Shown: piece by piece, positions 26,565 through 39,570 of the stretch
How positions within the stretch are numbered: position 1 is the first letter of the stretch
Layout: the number at the start of each line of letters is the position of its first letter
Source of the DNA: Salmonella enterica subsp. arizonae
GTDB taxonomy: Bacteria > Pseudomonadota > Gammaproteobacteria > Enterobacterales > Enterobacteriaceae
Direction: 5' to 3'
Length of the DNA: 64,000 nucleotides
NCBI RefSeq assembly: GCF_008692845.1
Contig: NZ_VXJW01000002.1
Coordinates: forward strand, 434,001 to 498,000
Made by a program: the position numbers and the translations under genes
The notes under the pieces: generated by a model
What the model was told of the DNA's origin: nothing
Seen by the model: only the letters and a program-made list of their open reading frames with translations
Databases searched by the model: none

Positions 26565-27668
26565 TCATGCGCTCACCATGTGCAGGCAAACATCCGGGCC
26601 GACATGACGTATTTCGCTGAAGGTAAATTGCGGCGCATCGGCGAGCTTCTCAAGCCCCGGCAATTCGCATAATCCCCGCGCCTGTGTTCCCAACAATTTA
26701 GGCGCGACATAGACAATCAGTTCATCAACCAGCCCGGCTTGCAGCAACGCGCCCGCCAGCCCCGGTCCGGCTTCAACCCAAATGCTATTAATCTGCTGCC
26801 TGCCTAATTGCATCATCAGCACAACCAGATCTAAATGTCCGTTGTGCGCCGGCACGCTGATAGTACGAACCGAATCGGGCCACGCGCGGCTATCTTCCTG
26901 GATACGGGCAATCCACGTTTCGCCAGGCTGTTGCACAATACGATGCGCAGGCGTTACCCGGTTTTGGCTGTCGATAACAATTCGCACCGGCTGGCGCAGA
27001 TTTTCCTGCGGGTAAGAAGCCTGCGTAGATGCGTCTAACTCCGCCCAACGCACCGTCAAGGCCGGATCGTCAGCCAATACCGTCGCGCTACTGGTTAAGA
27101 TAGCGTGGCTTTGCGCACGCAAGCGCTGAACGTCGCGCCGGGCCTGCGGCGAGGTGATCCACTGGCTTTCGCCGCTGGCCATCGCCGTCCGTCCGTCCAC
27201 GGAGGCGCCCAGCTTAAGCTGAAGATAAGGGAACCCGGTACGCATTCGCTTGAGGAAGCCTTTATTGAGCGCCTCCGCTTCACTCATCATTAACCCGTGG
27301 CTGACCGCAATTCCCGCCTGTTGCAGACGATACAGCCCGCGTCCGGCGACCTGTGGGTTCGGGTCCTGCATCGCGGCGACAACGCGCGCGACGCCAGCCG
27401 CAATCAGCGCATCGCAACATGGCGGCGTTCGCCCGTGATGGCTACAGGGTTCAAGCGTGACATAGGCGGTTGCGCCTTTGGCTTTTGCGCCCGCCATCCG
27501 TAGCGCGTGTACCTCGGCGTGCGGCTCTCCGGCGCGCTGGTGATAACCTTCGCCGACGATTTCTCCATTATTAACAATGACGCAGCCGACATTAGGGTTC
27601 GGGTGAGTGGTGAAACGTCCACGCTGCGCCAGTTTTAGCGCTCGCGCCATATAAAACTCATCCTGCAT
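26565..27668 (-). CDS. ribD: Bifunctional riboflavin deaminase/reductase
   Basis: Two early steps of riboflavin synthesis. The N-terminal zinc deaminase domain (about 1-145) has HAEVHAL and PCSHHGRTPPCC with the zinc-binding Cys/His; the C-terminal reductase domain (about 147-367) has KLGASVDGRTAM and the NADPH-binding region. It starts three bases after the nrdR stop and so belongs to one operon with it. The 367 residues match E. coli. No FMN riboswitch was seen at this site; in enterobacteria that element is at ribB. Confidence 0.98.
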   Translation of the reverse strand: MQDEFYMARALKLAQRGRFTTHPNPNVGCVIVNNGEIVGEGYHQRAGEPHAEVHALRMAGAKAKGATAYVTLEPCSHHGRTPPCCDALIAAGVARVVAAMQDPNPQVAGRGLYRLQQAGIAVSHGLMMSEAEALNKGFLKRMRTGFPYLQLKLGASVDGRTAMASGESQWITSPQARRDVQRLRAQSHAILTSSATVLADDPALTVRWAELDASTQASYPQENLRQPVRIVIDSQNRVTPAHRIVQQPGETWIARIQEDSRAWPDSVRTISVPAHNGHLDLVVLMMQLGRQQINSIWVEAGPGLAGALLQAGLVDELIVYVAPKLLGTQARGLCELPGLEKLADAPQFTFSEIRHVGPDVCLHMVSA

Positions 27669-27671
27669 GGC

Positions 27672-28142
<471 letters not shown>

Positions 28143-28272
28143 TTAGAAAACGTTATTTTACCCTGAACTGGCGCGACAACAAAGGCAGAGCGCTTTTGAG
28201 ACAAAGGATCGATGCCTTTGTTCGTTTAGAAAGCTACCATTACGCTATCGGACCATGAAGGAAATAATTGAC

Positions 28273-28812
28273 ATGACAAGACGTTACCTAAGAGTCATCC
28301 TGGCAGGAAGTCTCTTAAGCCTGACCGCCTGCGCGCCGCAAAGCGAAGTTCGCCAGATGCATCAAAGTATTAGCACTCTGAATAAAGAGATGAATCAACT
28401 GAATCAGGAAACGGTAAAAATTACCCAACAAAATAAGCTGAATGTGGATTCAACTCGCGGCGTCTATCTGTTGCCTGGCGCAAATACGCCTGCCCGTCTG
28501 AAGAGTCAGATCGGTACGCTACGTATGACGTTGCTGGATATTGCGCCTGTCGCTGACGGCACCCACGCCATGTTACGTATTCAGGGCGAGTCCCGCGATC
28601 CGCTGCCGGCATTCAGCGCTACCGTAGAGTATGGTCAGATTCAGGGCACTACGGAGAACTATCAGGAGGTGGATGTGCAGCGCCTTCTGGTAAACGCGCC
28701 GGCCAGTTTGCTGGCACCCAGTGATGTCAATATTCCGTTACAGTTAAAGAGCATTACGCCTGAGCGGTTAGGTTTTATTCGCATCCACGATATCCAGCCT
28801 GTTAATCAATGA
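28273..28812 (+). CDS. yajI: YajI, lipoprotein of the DUF3251 family
   Basis: Predicted lipoprotein of unknown function. The start MTRRYLRVILAG at 28273 gives 179 residues as in E. coli; an in-frame ATG at 28255 adds six residues. The signal peptide ends LSLTAC with lipidated C20 and Ala at +2, predicting the outer membrane. A short coiled-coil stretch rich in Gln, Asn and Leu follows (about 29-60), then a compact beta domain. It stands alone between nrdR and tsx. Confidence 0.9.
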   Translation: MTRRYLRVILAGSLLSLTACAPQSEVRQMHQSISTLNKEMNQLNQETVKITQQNKLNVDSTRGVYLLPGANTPARLKSQIGTLRMTLLDIAPVADGTHAMLRIQGESRDPLPAFSATVEYGQIQGTTENYQEVDVQRLLVNAPASLLAPSDVNIPLQLKSITPERLGFIRIHDIQPVNQ

Positions 28813-29111
28813 ACGTTCTGGCGGGGCGTTTTGTGCGCTCCGTAACATACCCTGCGCTACTTTTGTTGCCCTCTTGACATTTTCGTCATTTCTGGCATGG
28901 ATTGGCAATATTCATGAAAGCCAGTACAATCGCCATGCCTAAAATACGCAAACGTGAACGCAATCGATTACGTAAATGATAGATATGTGAAACAACACAT
29001 ATTTTTGTGAGCAATGATTTTTATAATAGGCTCCGCAGAAACACGAAATATTTAGAAACGCAAATTGCGTTTTTTTCACTCCCGCAAGGGATTTCAAACA
29101 GTGGCATACAT
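28813..29111 (+). promoter_or_regulatory. Regulatory region upstream of tsx
   Basis: The 299-base leader holds a partial CRP-type site TGTGAAACAACACATA (28986-29001), a consensus -10 TATAAT (29022-29027), and a perfect palindrome AAACGCAAATTGCGTTT (29056-29072) running into seven T. Tsx in E. coli is under CRP-CytR and DeoR control from two promoters, so nearby elements are expected; the assignment of the palindrome is open. Confidence 0.5.
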
Positions 29112-29975
29112 ATGAAAAAAACTTTAATCGCAGTCAGCGCAGCGCTTGCGCTCACCTCATCTTTTACTGTTAACGCAGCAGAAAATGATCAGCCGCAGTA
29201 TCTGTCCGACTGGTGGCACCAGAGCGTAAACGTGGTAGGAAGCTACCATACCCGTTTCTCTCCGAAACTGAACAACGACGTCTATCTGGAATATGAAGCC
29301 TTTGCCAAGAAAGATTGGTTTGATTTCTATGGCTACATCGACATTCCCAAAACCTTCGGTTGGGGTAACGGCAACGATAAAGGCGCATGGGATGACGGCT
29401 CCCCGATGTTTATGGAAATCGAACCGCGTTTCTCAATTGATAAACTGACCGGCGTGAATCTGGGATTCGGCCCATTTAAAGAGTGGTACTTCGCCAACAA
29501 CTATATCTACGATATGGGCGATAATAAAGCCAGCCGCCAGAGCACCTGGTACATGGGTCTGGGGACAGATATCGACACCGGTCTGCCGATGGGGCTGTCG
29601 CTGAACGTGTATGCGAAATACCAGTGGCAAAACTACGGCGCGTCCAATGAAAACGAGTGGGACGGCTACCGTTTCAAAGTGAAATACTTCGTCCCCATCA
29701 CCGATCTGTGGGGCGGTAAACTGAGCTATATCGGCTTTACCAACTTTGACTGGGGATCTGATTTAGGCGATGATCCGAACCGTACCAGCAACTCAATCGC
29801 TTCCAGCCATATCCTGGCGCTGAACTATGATCACTGGCACTACTCGGTCGTTGCGCGTTACTTCCATAACGGCGGACAGTGGCAGAATGGCGCAAAACTG
29901 AACTGGGGCGACGGCGATTTCAGCGCGAAATCTACCGGCTGGGGCGGCTACCTGGTCGTGGGCTACAACTTCTGA
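29112..29975 (+). CDS. tsx: Tsx, nucleoside-specific outer-membrane channel
   Basis: 12-stranded beta-barrel that passes nucleosides through the outer membrane; in E. coli it is also the receptor for phage T6 and colicin K. The start at 29112 gives 287 residues with a signal peptide [20 protein letters not shown] ending NAA before ENDQPQ. Alternating aromatic strands and the terminal VGYNF, ending in phenylalanine, mark an outer-membrane barrel. Slightly shorter than the 294 residues of E. coli, differences being in surface loops, which are phage- and colicin-facing. Confidence 0.97.
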   Translation: MKKTLIAVSAALALTSSFTVNAAENDQPQYLSDWWHQSVNVVGSYHTRFSPKLNNDVYLEYEAFAKKDWFDFYGYIDIPKTFGWGNGNDKGAWDDGSPMFMEIEPRFSIDKLTGVNLGFGPFKEWYFANNYIYDMGDNKASRQSTWYMGLGTDIDTGLPMGLSLNVYAKYQWQNYGASNENEWDGYRFKVKYFVPITDLWGGKLSYIGFTNFDWGSDLGDDPNRTSNSIASSHILALNYDHWHYSVVARYFHNGGQWQNGAKLNWGDGDFSAKSTGWGGYLVVGYNF

Positions 29976-29982
29976 TTCGCGT

Positions 29983-30008
29983 AATACGCCGGGAATCTCC
30001 GGCGTATT
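29983..30008 (+). terminator. Terminator after tsx
   Basis: Perfect arms AATACGCCGG and CCGGCGTATT around a 6-base loop, 8 bases past the tsx stop. The T-tract is weak but the stem is strong. Confidence 0.7.
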
Positions 30009-30017
30009 CACGATAAA

Positions 30018-30045
30018 ATGCCGGGCAGAGACTGCGCTCCGGCAT
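30018..30045 (-). terminator. Terminator after yajD
   Basis: Arms ATGCCGG and CCGGCAT flank a 14-base loop just past the yajD stop; on the minus strand TTTTATCG follows the stem. Confidence 0.6.
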
Positions 30046-30053
30046 CTTTGCTC

Positions 30054-30401
30054 TCACTTCTTCTTATTCATCATCGCCTTCAGATCGGCAAACGGGTTAT
30101 AGGTCGCCTCGCCGACATCTTTTTGCGCGTCTTCCCCGGCAATGACCGTCGAACCGTACTGATCGGCTTCGGTATATTTGGAATGTTCATGATCGTGACA
30201 GTAGAGGCACAGTAGCTCCCAGTTGCTGCCGTCTTCCGGATTATTGGTATGGTCGTGATCGATATGATGCACCGTTAATTCACGCAGATTTGAATACTCA
30301 AACTCACGGGAACAGCGTCCACACACCCATGGGAATAGTTTCAGCGCCTTTTCACGATAGCCGCTTTCCAGCCGCGCATAATTTTTAGGGATAATCGCCA
30401 T
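30054..30401 (-). CDS. yajD: YajD, HNH nuclease-fold protein
   Basis: Small protein of unknown function with an intact HNH endonuclease fold. The start MAIIPKNYARLESGYREKAL at 30401 gives 115 residues as in E. coli. The zinc pair CGRC (about 26-29) and a later CLYC, with HHIDHDHTNN carrying the catalytic His and the third HNH element HDHEH, are all present, so the active site looks complete. Neighbours tsx and secF give no hint to its job. Its conservation as a single-copy chromosomal HNH protein argues for a house function rather than a mobile one. Confidence 0.93.
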   Translation of the reverse strand: MAIIPKNYARLESGYREKALKLFPWVCGRCSREFEYSNLRELTVHHIDHDHTNNPEDGSNWELLCLYCHDHEHSKYTEADQYGSTVIAGEDAQKDVGEATYNPFADLKAMMNKKK

Positions 30402-30568
30402 GTCAGATACCTGGATAATAGAAGGGGTGATGCGCAAGTGTCCCGCGAAGTCGGGTTTTTGGCAATCCTCAAAAAGAAGAGTCTGTTACGCCATCTTTTC
30501 GCGTTGGATGGCGCATGGAAAAATCCCGGTCAGATGGCCGGGATGTAGAGTGTTATATCAACGCCTGT

Positions 30569-31540
30569 TTACGGCAGAATAGACGGTTGATCCGCCCCTT
30601 CTTTCTCGACTTTCTGCTGCAGCATATGCTCGCGCTTCATACCAAGTTTCAGCGCCAGCGCCGATGCGACATAGATAGAAGATGCCGTACCGATAGAGAC
30701 GCCGATCAGCATCGTCAGTGAGAAGCCTTCCAGTACCGGACCGCCGAAGAGGTACAACATCAGAATCACCACTAACGTCGTACCGGAGGTAATCAACGTA
30801 CGGTGTAGCGTCTGGGTCAGCGACACGTTAAATATTTCGTAAGGCGTCCCGCGACGAATTTTGCGGAAGTTTTCACGAATACGGTCAGAGACCACGATAC
30901 TGTCGTTTAGCGAGTAACCGATCACCGACATCAGCGATGCCACGATGGTCAGGTCAATCTCAATATGGAAAAGCGACAGTATCCCCAGCGTAATGATCAC
31001 GTCGTGCGCCAGCGCGATGACCACTCCTGCCGCCAGCCGCCACTCAAAGCGGAAACCAACGTAAACGAGGATAGAGATTAACGCCACCAGCAGCGCCATA
31101 GCGCCGGTTTGCGCCAGATCGGCGCCCACGCTTGGCCCCACGAATTCAATACGCTTTACGGCCGCATTCTGGTTGGTGGCTTCATTAATGATCGTCACTA
31201 CTTTACTGCCCAGTACCTGACCGCCGGTTTCGCCTTCGGTTGGCGGCATACGCACCATAATGTCGTGGCTGCTGCCAAAGTTCTGCAACTGCGGCTCTTC
31301 GAAGCCCGCCTTTTGCAGAGCTTCGCGCATCACGTCCATTTCAGCCGGTTTTTCCAGCGTGATTTCAATCACCGTGCCACCGGTGAAATCCAGCCCCCAG
31401 TTAAACCCGCGTACGCCCATAATAACAATGGCCGCGATCAGCAACAGCCCGGAGATGCCGAATGCCCAGAAGTCCCAGCGCATAAAATCATAGACTTTAC
31501 GGCCGTGGTTTAGTTGTTCAACAGTGTATTCCTGTGCCAC
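30569..31540 (-). CDS. secF: SecF, protein translocase subunit
   Basis: With SecD and YajC forms the RND-family complex that uses the proton gradient to pull exported proteins through SecYEG. I chose the GTG at 31540, preceded by GAGGAG, giving 323 residues starting with the family sequence [18 protein letters not shown]. Six membrane segments are present, with [12 protein letters not shown] and the [15 protein letters not shown] motif. The start lies 10 bases after the secD stop; the queA-tgt-yajC-secD-secF order is that of E. coli. Confidence 0.97.
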   Translation of the reverse strand: MAQEYTVEQLNHGRKVYDFMRWDFWAFGISGLLLIAAIVIMGVRGFNWGLDFTGGTVIEITLEKPAEMDVMREALQKAGFEEPQLQNFGSSHDIMVRMPPTEGETGGQVLGSKVVTIINEATNQNAAVKRIEFVGPSVGADLAQTGAMALLVALISILVYVGFRFEWRLAAGVVIALAHDVIITLGILSLFHIEIDLTIVASLMSVIGYSLNDSIVVSDRIRENFRKIRRGTPYEIFNVSLTQTLHRTLITSGTTLVVILMLYLFGGPVLEGFSLTMLIGVSIGTASSIYVASALALKLGMKREHMLQQKVEKEGADQPSILP

Positions 31541-31550
31541 ATCGCACTCC

Positions 31551-33398
31551 TCAAATTGACAGCTTAGTGACGCGCTTGCCGCCATATAGCAGGTTTACGA
31601 TAGCACGCGTACCGATAATCGCGGTGAACATCGACGTCGCCACACCGATACCGGTCGTAATCGCGAACCCTTTAATCGCTCCGGTACCGACGGCATACAG
31701 GATGATGACTTTAATCAGCGTCGTGATGTTAGCATCAAAGATGGAACTGAACGCGCCGGCATAGCCTTCGTTGATCGCCTGCTGTACCGTGCGGCCATTG
31801 CTCAACTCTTCTTTGATACGTTCGTTAATCAGAACGTTGGCGTCGACCGCGACCGCAAGGGTTAAGACGATACCTGCAATACCCGGCATACTGAGTGTTG
31901 CCCCCGGCAACAGCGACATAATACCGACAATCAACACCAGGTTAGCGACCAGGGCGCTGGTGGCAATCAGACCAAACTTCTTATAGAAGAAGATCATGAA
32001 CAGGATGGAGACCACCAGACCAGCCAGACACGCTTCCAGACCCTGCTTAATGTTTTGCATCCCCAAGGTCGGGCCGATGGTGCGTTCTTCTACGATCTGA
32101 ATTGGCGCAATCAGAGCGCCCGCGCGCAGCAACAGCGAGAGCTGGCGCGCTTCGTTTGGATTGCTAATGCCGGTGATACGGAAGCTGTTCCCCAGGCGAG
32201 ACTGGATGTTGGCGATGTTAATCACCTCTTCCTGTTTCACCAGTACGGCGCGACCGTTAGCATCTTTCTTACCGCTGTCTTTATACTCCACAAACAGGGT
32301 CGCCATCGGTTTGCCGATGTTGTCCTTAGTGAAGTTAGACATGATGTTGCCGCCCGCGCTATCCAGCGAGATGTTAACCTGCGGCTGGTTGTACTCATCC
32401 TGGCTTGACGTAGAGTCGGTGATATGGTCGCCAGTGAGTATCACGCGTTTGTACAATACAACCGGCTGACCTTCACGGGTCTGCTTCACTTCGGAATCCC
32501 CCGGCACGCGCCCGGCGGCGGCGGCGGCCTGGTCAACGTTAGTATTCACCAGACGGAATTCCAGCGTTGCTGTCGCGCCCAGAATTTCTTTCGCGCGTGC
32601 AGTATCCTGAATGCCCGGCAGCTCAACCACAATACGGTCGGCGCCCTGGCGTTGTACGACAGGCTCGGCGACGCCTAGTTGGTTAACACGGTTACGCAGA
32701 ATGTTAATGTTCTGCTGAACGGCGTACTCGCGCGCTTCACTCAGGCGCGCATCGGTCATTACCGCGCGAAGCGCGTTGCCGCCCTGGCTGGAAATCACAA
32801 GGTCACGATGACGCGGCGTCAGATACGTGATCGCCTCATCACGCGCTTTGCTGTCACGGAACGTGATGCTCAGCCCATAATTATCTTCTTTACGAACGGT
32901 CGTATAAGGAATGCCTTCTTCACGCAGATCGCTGCGCAGGCTATCGATATTCTGTTCCTGGAGTTTACCCAACGCGGTATCCATATCCACTTCCATCAAG
33001 AAGTGAACGCCGCCGCGCAGGTCAAGACCGAGCTTCATCGGATCGGCGTGAATAGCCGCCAACCAGCGCGGCGTCGCCGGCGCAAGGTTAAGCGCGACGA
33101 CATATTTATCCCCCAGCACGCTCACCAGAGCTTCGCGAGCGCGCAACTGAGTATCGGTGGAGTCGAAGCGCGCAAGAATAGCGCCCTCTTCCAGTGCCAC
33201 AGACTTAGCGGGAATTTTTTCTTCTTGTAACGTTTTCTGGACCTGGATCAGCGTTTGCTCACTGGCGGCGACGCCGCGCACGCCAGTGATTTGAACAGCC
33301 GGATCCTCACCATACAGGTTGGGAAGTGCGTAAAGCAGGCCGACGATAATCACGACGACCAGCATGATGTACTTCCACAAAGGATAACGGTTTAACAC
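31551..33398 (-). CDS. secD: SecD, protein translocase subunit
   Basis: Large partner of SecF. The 615 residues match E. coli, with one membrane segment at the N-terminus, a long periplasmic region with P1 head domain ([20 protein letters not shown] begins the core), and five further segments containing the functionally important Asp and Arg of the proton path. The segment [16 protein letters not shown] is conserved. Between yajC (27 bases upstream) and secF. Confidence 0.98.
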   Translation of the reverse strand: MLNRYPLWKYIMLVVVIIVGLLYALPNLYGEDPAVQITGVRGVAASEQTLIQVQKTLQEEKIPAKSVALEEGAILARFDSTDTQLRAREALVSVLGDKYVVALNLAPATPRWLAAIHADPMKLGLDLRGGVHFLMEVDMDTALGKLQEQNIDSLRSDLREEGIPYTTVRKEDNYGLSITFRDSKARDEAITYLTPRHRDLVISSQGGNALRAVMTDARLSEAREYAVQQNINILRNRVNQLGVAEPVVQRQGADRIVVELPGIQDTARAKEILGATATLEFRLVNTNVDQAAAAAGRVPGDSEVKQTREGQPVVLYKRVILTGDHITDSTSSQDEYNQPQVNISLDSAGGNIMSNFTKDNIGKPMATLFVEYKDSGKKDANGRAVLVKQEEVINIANIQSRLGNSFRITGISNPNEARQLSLLLRAGALIAPIQIVEERTIGPTLGMQNIKQGLEACLAGLVVSILFMIFFYKKFGLIATSALVANLVLIVGIMSLLPGATLSMPGIAGIVLTLAVAVDANVLINERIKEELSNGRTVQQAINEGYAGAFSSIFDANITTLIKVIILYAVGTGAIKGFAITTGIGVATSMFTAIIGTRAIVNLLYGGKRVTKLSI

Positions 33399-33425
33399 GG
33401 CAGTTCCCTTTGGGAAAACGAAATA

Positions 33426-33758
33426 TTACAGCGCCTTCATGGTGCCTTTCGGCAGAACGGCAGCTACGAAGTCACGTTTGATAACCACTTCCGTGGTGTC
33501 ATTCAGCGCGATGGCAATGTAGCCAGATTCCGCTACTTTGGTCACTCGACCGACCAGACCGCCATTCGTCAGAACTTCATCACCTTTCGCAATGGAGTCC
33601 ATCAGCTTTTTGTGCTCTTTGGTGCGCTTCTGCTGCGGACGCAGGATCATAAAATAGAAAATCAGACCAAACACCACCAGCATTAAAATCAGAGACATCG
33701 GGCTGCCCTGCGCTGGAGCACCTGTTGCCGCTACCGCATCAGAAATAAAAAAGCTCAT
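33426..33758 (-). CDS. yajC: YajC, Sec translocon accessory protein
   Basis: Single-span inner-membrane protein attached to SecDF. The 110 residues have one hydrophobic segment near 19-40 (SLILMLVVFGLIFYFMI) followed by RPQQKRTKEHKKLMDS and a small beta domain with GDEVLTNGGLVGRV. Position between tgt and secD is conserved in many bacteria. Confidence 0.97.
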   Translation of the reverse strand: MSFFISDAVAATGAPAQGSPMSLILMLVVFGLIFYFMILRPQQKRTKEHKKLMDSIAKGDEVLTNGGLVGRVTKVAESGYIAIALNDTTEVVIKRDFVAAVLPKGTMKAL

Positions 33759-33780
33759 TCAAATTCCCTCATTATTAAAA

Positions 33781-36032
<2,252 letters not shown>

Positions 36033-36125
36033 GACTCTGACTCAGACTAAAATAAGAGGCGGGTAGTCTAGTGCCGGGGCGTTCCCGCTGCAACCGTTAC
36101 CCGCGTTTTGGACAGAGAATCAATA

Positions 36126-36707
36126 ATGAATTTTCTTGCTCACCTGCATCTGGCGCACCTTGCCGACAGCTCGCTTTCCGGTAATCTTCTGGCCGATTTT
36201 GTCCGGGGAAACCCGGCAACGCATTATCCTCCTGACGTCGTAGAGGGTATTTATATGCATCGGCGTATTGACGTCATGACCGACAACCTGCCGGAAGTCC
36301 GTGAGGCGCGAGAGTGGTTCCGCCATGAAACGCGGCGCGTGGCGCCCATTACGCTGGACGTAATGTGGGATCATTTTTTATCACGCCACTGGACGCAAAT
36401 TTCCCCCGATTTTCCACTTCAGTCGTTTATCGGCTATGCTCATGCGCAGGTCGCGACTATTTTGCCCGATTCCCCGCCGCGCTTTGTCAACCTGAATGAT
36501 TATCTTTGGTCAGAAAAATGGTTAGAACGTTATCGCGATATGGATTTCATTCAAAACGTGCTGAATGGCATGGCGAATCGTCGTCCCCGGCTGGATGCCC
36601 TGCGTGATTCCTGGTACGATCTGGATGCGCACTACGACGCGTTAGAAGAACGCTTCTGGCATTTTTATCCGCGTATGATGGCACAGGCCGCCCGCAAAGC
36701 GCTTTGA
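36126..36707 (+). CDS. acpH: Acyl carrier protein phosphodiesterase
   Basis: Removes the 4'-phosphopantetheine from acyl carrier protein. The start [20 protein letters not shown] at 36126 gives 193 residues; an in-frame ATG at 36108 adds six residues. HD-domain-like features with metal ligands are readable: LLADFVRG and [15 protein letters not shown]. It is monocistronic and divergent from queA. Confidence 0.96.
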   Translation: MNFLAHLHLAHLADSSLSGNLLADFVRGNPATHYPPDVVEGIYMHRRIDVMTDNLPEVREAREWFRHETRRVAPITLDVMWDHFLSRHWTQISPDFPLQSFIGYAHAQVATILPDSPPRFVNLNDYLWSEKWLERYRDMDFIQNVLNGMANRRPRLDALRDSWYDLDAHYDALEERFWHFYPRMMAQAARKAL

Positions 36708-36805
36708 CTGCCAGATAGCAAGGGCGATGCGTCAAATACTCGTTGGCAAAAAAATCTCCCGCTGTCATAAAGGGGTCATCATTACGATTTATAATGATCC
36801 GATCG

Positions 36806-36871
36806 ATAGGCAAAAGCTGTCTTATTGATTGTCAAGACCGCATTGTTTTGTCGCTTCGCCCTTCCTATACT
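36806..36871 (+). promoter_or_regulatory. Promoter of tsaA with a possible partial OxyR site
   Basis: TTGTTT (36843-36848) and TATACT (36866-36871) are separated by 17 bases, a good sigma-70 promoter, 46 bases before the ATG. Upstream, ATAG at 36806, CTGT at 36817 and ATTG at 36828 have the 11-base spacing of OxyR boxes but match only in part, so the operator call is weak while the promoter call is good. Confidence 0.55.
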
Positions 36872-36916
36872 GCCCGCGTTGCGTTCTAAAACCTTTAATA
36901 TTGCAGGAGAATTATT

Positions 36917-37519
36917 ATGGTACTGGTTACTCGTCAGGCCCCGGATTTCACCGCTGCAGCGGTACTGGGTAACGGTGAAATTGTTGATAAGTTCAACTTC
37001 AAACAGCACACCAATGGTAAAACGACCGTTCTGTTCTTCTGGCCGATGGACTTCACTTTTGTTTGCCCGTCTGAGCTGATTGCATTTGATAAACGTTATG
37101 AAGAATTCCAGAAGCGCGGCGTTGAAGTGGTCGGCGTTTCTTTCGACTCTGAATTCGTCCACAACGCATGGCGTAACACCCCTGTCGATAAAGGCGGCAT
37201 TGGCCCGGTGAAATACGCGATGGTCGCTGACGTGAAGCGTGAAATACAGAAAGCTTACGGTATCGAACATCCGGACGAAGGCGTTGCGCTGCGCGGCTCT
37301 TTCCTGATTGACGCTAACGGTATTGTTCGCCACCAGGTCGTAAACGATCTGCCGCTGGGGCGTAATATCGACGAAATGCTGCGTATGGTCGACGCGCTGC
37401 AGTTCCACGAAGAGCACGGCGATGTCTGCCCGGCACAGTGGGAAAAAGGAAAAGAAGGCATGAACGCCTCTCCGGACGGCGTGGCTAAATACCTGGCTGA
37501 GAACATTTCCAGCCTGTAA
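36917..37519 (+). CDS. tsaA: Typical 2-Cys peroxiredoxin (Salmonella TsaA)
   Basis: Thiol peroxidase reducing hydrogen and alkyl peroxides; it is absent from this position in E. coli K-12 and is one of the Salmonella peroxide-scavenging set alongside AhpCF and the catalases. Its 200 residues show the peroxidatic cysteine C50 in DFTFVCPSE and the resolving C171 in DVCPAQW. GGIG (93-96) is present but the C-terminal YF motif of oxidation-sensitive peroxiredoxins is missing (ending AENISSL), which suggests a robust enzyme resistant to over-oxidation. A strong terminator follows; it is transcribed alone between acpH and malZ. Confidence 0.95.
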   Translation: MVLVTRQAPDFTAAAVLGNGEIVDKFNFKQHTNGKTTVLFFWPMDFTFVCPSELIAFDKRYEEFQKRGVEVVGVSFDSEFVHNAWRNTPVDKGGIGPVKYAMVADVKREIQKAYGIEHPDEGVALRGSFLIDANGIVRHQVVNDLPLGRNIDEMLRMVDALQFHEEHGDVCPAQWEKGKEGMNASPDGVAKYLAENISSL

Positions 37520-37534
37520 GCCAGTATATTGACG

Positions 37535-37563
37535 AAAGGCTCGCGATAGCGAGCCTTTTTTAC
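37535..37563 (+). terminator. Terminator after tsaA
   Basis: Perfect arms AAAGGCTCGC and GCGAGCCTTT with TTTTTT following on the plus strand, 16 bases past the stop. Confidence 0.92.
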
Positions 37564-37590
37564 GCGTGCTGTTTTACGAGCCACAGCGTC

Positions 37591-39408
37591 TCAACAATTC
37601 ATCCATACCGTCGCGGAAATTACGGGCAGAGTAAGTATCCCTTCGCTAATGTTCCCCCTTCCCGTTTTACATTGCCATCCGGCCACGTTAAGCAACGGCG
37701 AAGCTTCCAGCGCCACCTCACAGGCCTCGCCCCGATTAATCGCTACCAGTGCCCGCTGCTGCTGATAAACCCGCACGAACACCACTACGTCACCTTCGGC
37801 ATACAGCGCCTGACATCCGCCGCGACGCAGCGCCAGACTGCGCTGGCGCAGTTTCGTCATACGCTGATACAGCGCCAGCAAGTTACCGTCCTGCTTACTT
37901 TCATCCCACGGGAACGGTTTGCGACACATCGGGTCATTCGCGCCGTCTACGCCCACTTCATCTCCGTAATAGATACACGGCACGCCGGGCCAGGTAAACA
38001 GCCAAACCACTGCCAATGGCAAACGTGCCACATCTTTCCCCAGCAGGGTTTTAAAACGCGCGGTATCATGACTGTCGAGTTGATTAAACATGCGCAGTTG
38101 TTGCTGGTGCGATAATCCGGCGCGGTAGTTATCCATCCACGCCATACAGATCCGGGCATCAATATGCTGCGGCTCGTAAGCGATATCGGTATTGGCGAGG
38201 AATCCCCACAGCGGGAAGGTGAAGCCGCGATAATTCATGGCGGCATCTTCCGCATCGGCCTGTAGCCACTGCCGCGCATCGCCAAAATGCTCTCCTACAA
38301 TATAGGCTTCGGGCTGCGCCTCTTTTGCCGCCTGGGTAATACCGACGACGTGCTGCAAGTTTTTGCGCGCGCCGCCCGCCTCGCCCAGCATATGCACGAC
38401 ATCCAGGCGCCAGCCGTCCATATTCCACGGCGCGTTTAGCCAGTGACGAACAATACTGTCCTCACCGCGATAGATCTCCTCCACCAGCGTTTCTGATTGA
38501 TAATCGAGTTTCGGCAGGCTCGGATAACCCAGCCAGTCCAGCGCCACGCCTTCTGGTGAAAAGGAGTACCAGTCGCGCCACGGCGAGTCCGGATGATGAC
38601 ACGCGCCGCCAGTGCTGCATTTATGTCTGTCAAACCATGCATGCGAGTCGCCGCTATGGTTAAATACGCCGTCCAGCACCAGCCGCATTCCCTGCGCTTG
38701 CGTTTCACGCCGCAGACGTAACAGTGCTTGATCGCCGCCAAATTGCGGATCGACATGACGATAATCTTCCGTATCGTACTTATGGACGCTTGGCGCGGTA
38801 AATACCGGATTCAGATACAGCGCCGTCACGCCCAGTTTTTTCAGATACGGCAGCTTCTCGCAAATGCCGTTCAGACAGCCGCCATAGAACGTAGAACCGC
38901 CTGCCTGTGTGGTTAAGGGATCATTCCAGTCGCGCAGGACAATTTCCCGGCCAGCGGCATGATGGTAATATACTCTGTCCTGCTCTGCTTCACGCGTCTC
39001 GCTGCGGGCAAAGCGATCCGGGAAGATCTGATAAAAAATTTGATCGGCAACCCACTGTGGTCCGCTATCCGGCACATCAACCGCAAACTGTTCCAGACGC
39101 GCAGGCGGAAAACGGCTAAATCCCTGCGGCGTAAACCACTGCTGGCGGTCATGCCAAAGCAATTTAAAGCTGTAGCGACGACGGGGCTGTCCTGATGCGA
39201 TACCGAGCGTGGCTCGCCACGCCGTCACGCCCGGCTGCGGTTGACGGCGTTGTTTGCGCATCGCCAGTGAGATTTCTTCATTATCGAATTCTGAGCGCAA
39301 CGTCACGCGAGAAGGCAGATTTTCTCCGCTCAGCCACAACGTAATGGTCAATTTATCGTTGTGTTGCTTAACAAACGGAGCAACCGGTAGGTGCCAGGCG
39401 TTTAACAT
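37591..39408 (-). CDS. malZ: Maltodextrin glucosidase
   Basis: Cytoplasmic GH13 enzyme releasing glucose from short maltodextrins. The start [15 protein letters not shown] at 39408 gives 605 residues as in E. coli (604) after skipping 21 unconserved upstream codons. An N-terminal carbohydrate-binding domain (about 1-115) precedes the barrel; the nucleophile region [16 protein letters not shown], the acid/base region [12 protein letters not shown] and [11 protein letters not shown] with catalytic Asp are intact. Its MalT control is known in E. coli; a MalT-like box lies upstream at 39487-39496. Confidence 0.97.
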   Translation of the reverse strand: MLNAWHLPVAPFVKQHNDKLTITLWLSGENLPSRVTLRSEFDNEEISLAMRKQRRQPQPGVTAWRATLGIASGQPRRRYSFKLLWHDRQQWFTPQGFSRFPPARLEQFAVDVPDSGPQWVADQIFYQIFPDRFARSETREAEQDRVYYHHAAGREIVLRDWNDPLTTQAGGSTFYGGCLNGICEKLPYLKKLGVTALYLNPVFTAPSVHKYDTEDYRHVDPQFGGDQALLRLRRETQAQGMRLVLDGVFNHSGDSHAWFDRHKCSTGGACHHPDSPWRDWYSFSPEGVALDWLGYPSLPKLDYQSETLVEEIYRGEDSIVRHWLNAPWNMDGWRLDVVHMLGEAGGARKNLQHVVGITQAAKEAQPEAYIVGEHFGDARQWLQADAEDAAMNYRGFTFPLWGFLANTDIAYEPQHIDARICMAWMDNYRAGLSHQQQLRMFNQLDSHDTARFKTLLGKDVARLPLAVVWLFTWPGVPCIYYGDEVGVDGANDPMCRKPFPWDESKQDGNLLALYQRMTKLRQRSLALRRGGCQALYAEGDVVVFVRVYQQQRALVAINRGEACEVALEASPLLNVAGWQCKTGRGNISEGILTLPVISATVWMNC

Positions 39409-39486
39409 CACGTATCCCCTCTGCTGAAAAAAAGCCACCTTGCCACAGGGATTTAAAGGATAACTCATCATTCGATGGTTTATTAG

Positions 39487-39496
39487 GGGGAGGAGA
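39487..39496 (+). promoter_or_regulatory. Candidate MalT box before malZ
   Basis: GGGGAGGAGA matches the MalT consensus GGGGA(T/G)GAGG in 9 of 10 positions, about 80 bases before the malZ start. A second G/A-rich stretch GCGAGGAGGAGG follows at about 39499-39510. The boxes are expected because malZ belongs to the maltose regulon. Confidence 0.55.
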
Positions 39497-39511
39497 CGCG
39501 AGGAGGAGGTT

Positions 39512-39561
39512 GCCGGATGGCGCTACGCTTATCCGGCCTACGGTAGGCCGGATAAGGCTGC
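39512..39561. repeat. BIME (two opposed REP units) between proY and malZ
   Basis: TGCCGGATGGCGCTACGCTT is followed by ATCCGGCCTA and its inverted copy TAGGCCGGAT, separated by three bases, giving a long hairpin just past the proY stop. It may end or protect the proY message before the malZ promoter. Confidence 0.85.
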
Positions 39562-39570
39562 AAAAAATGA

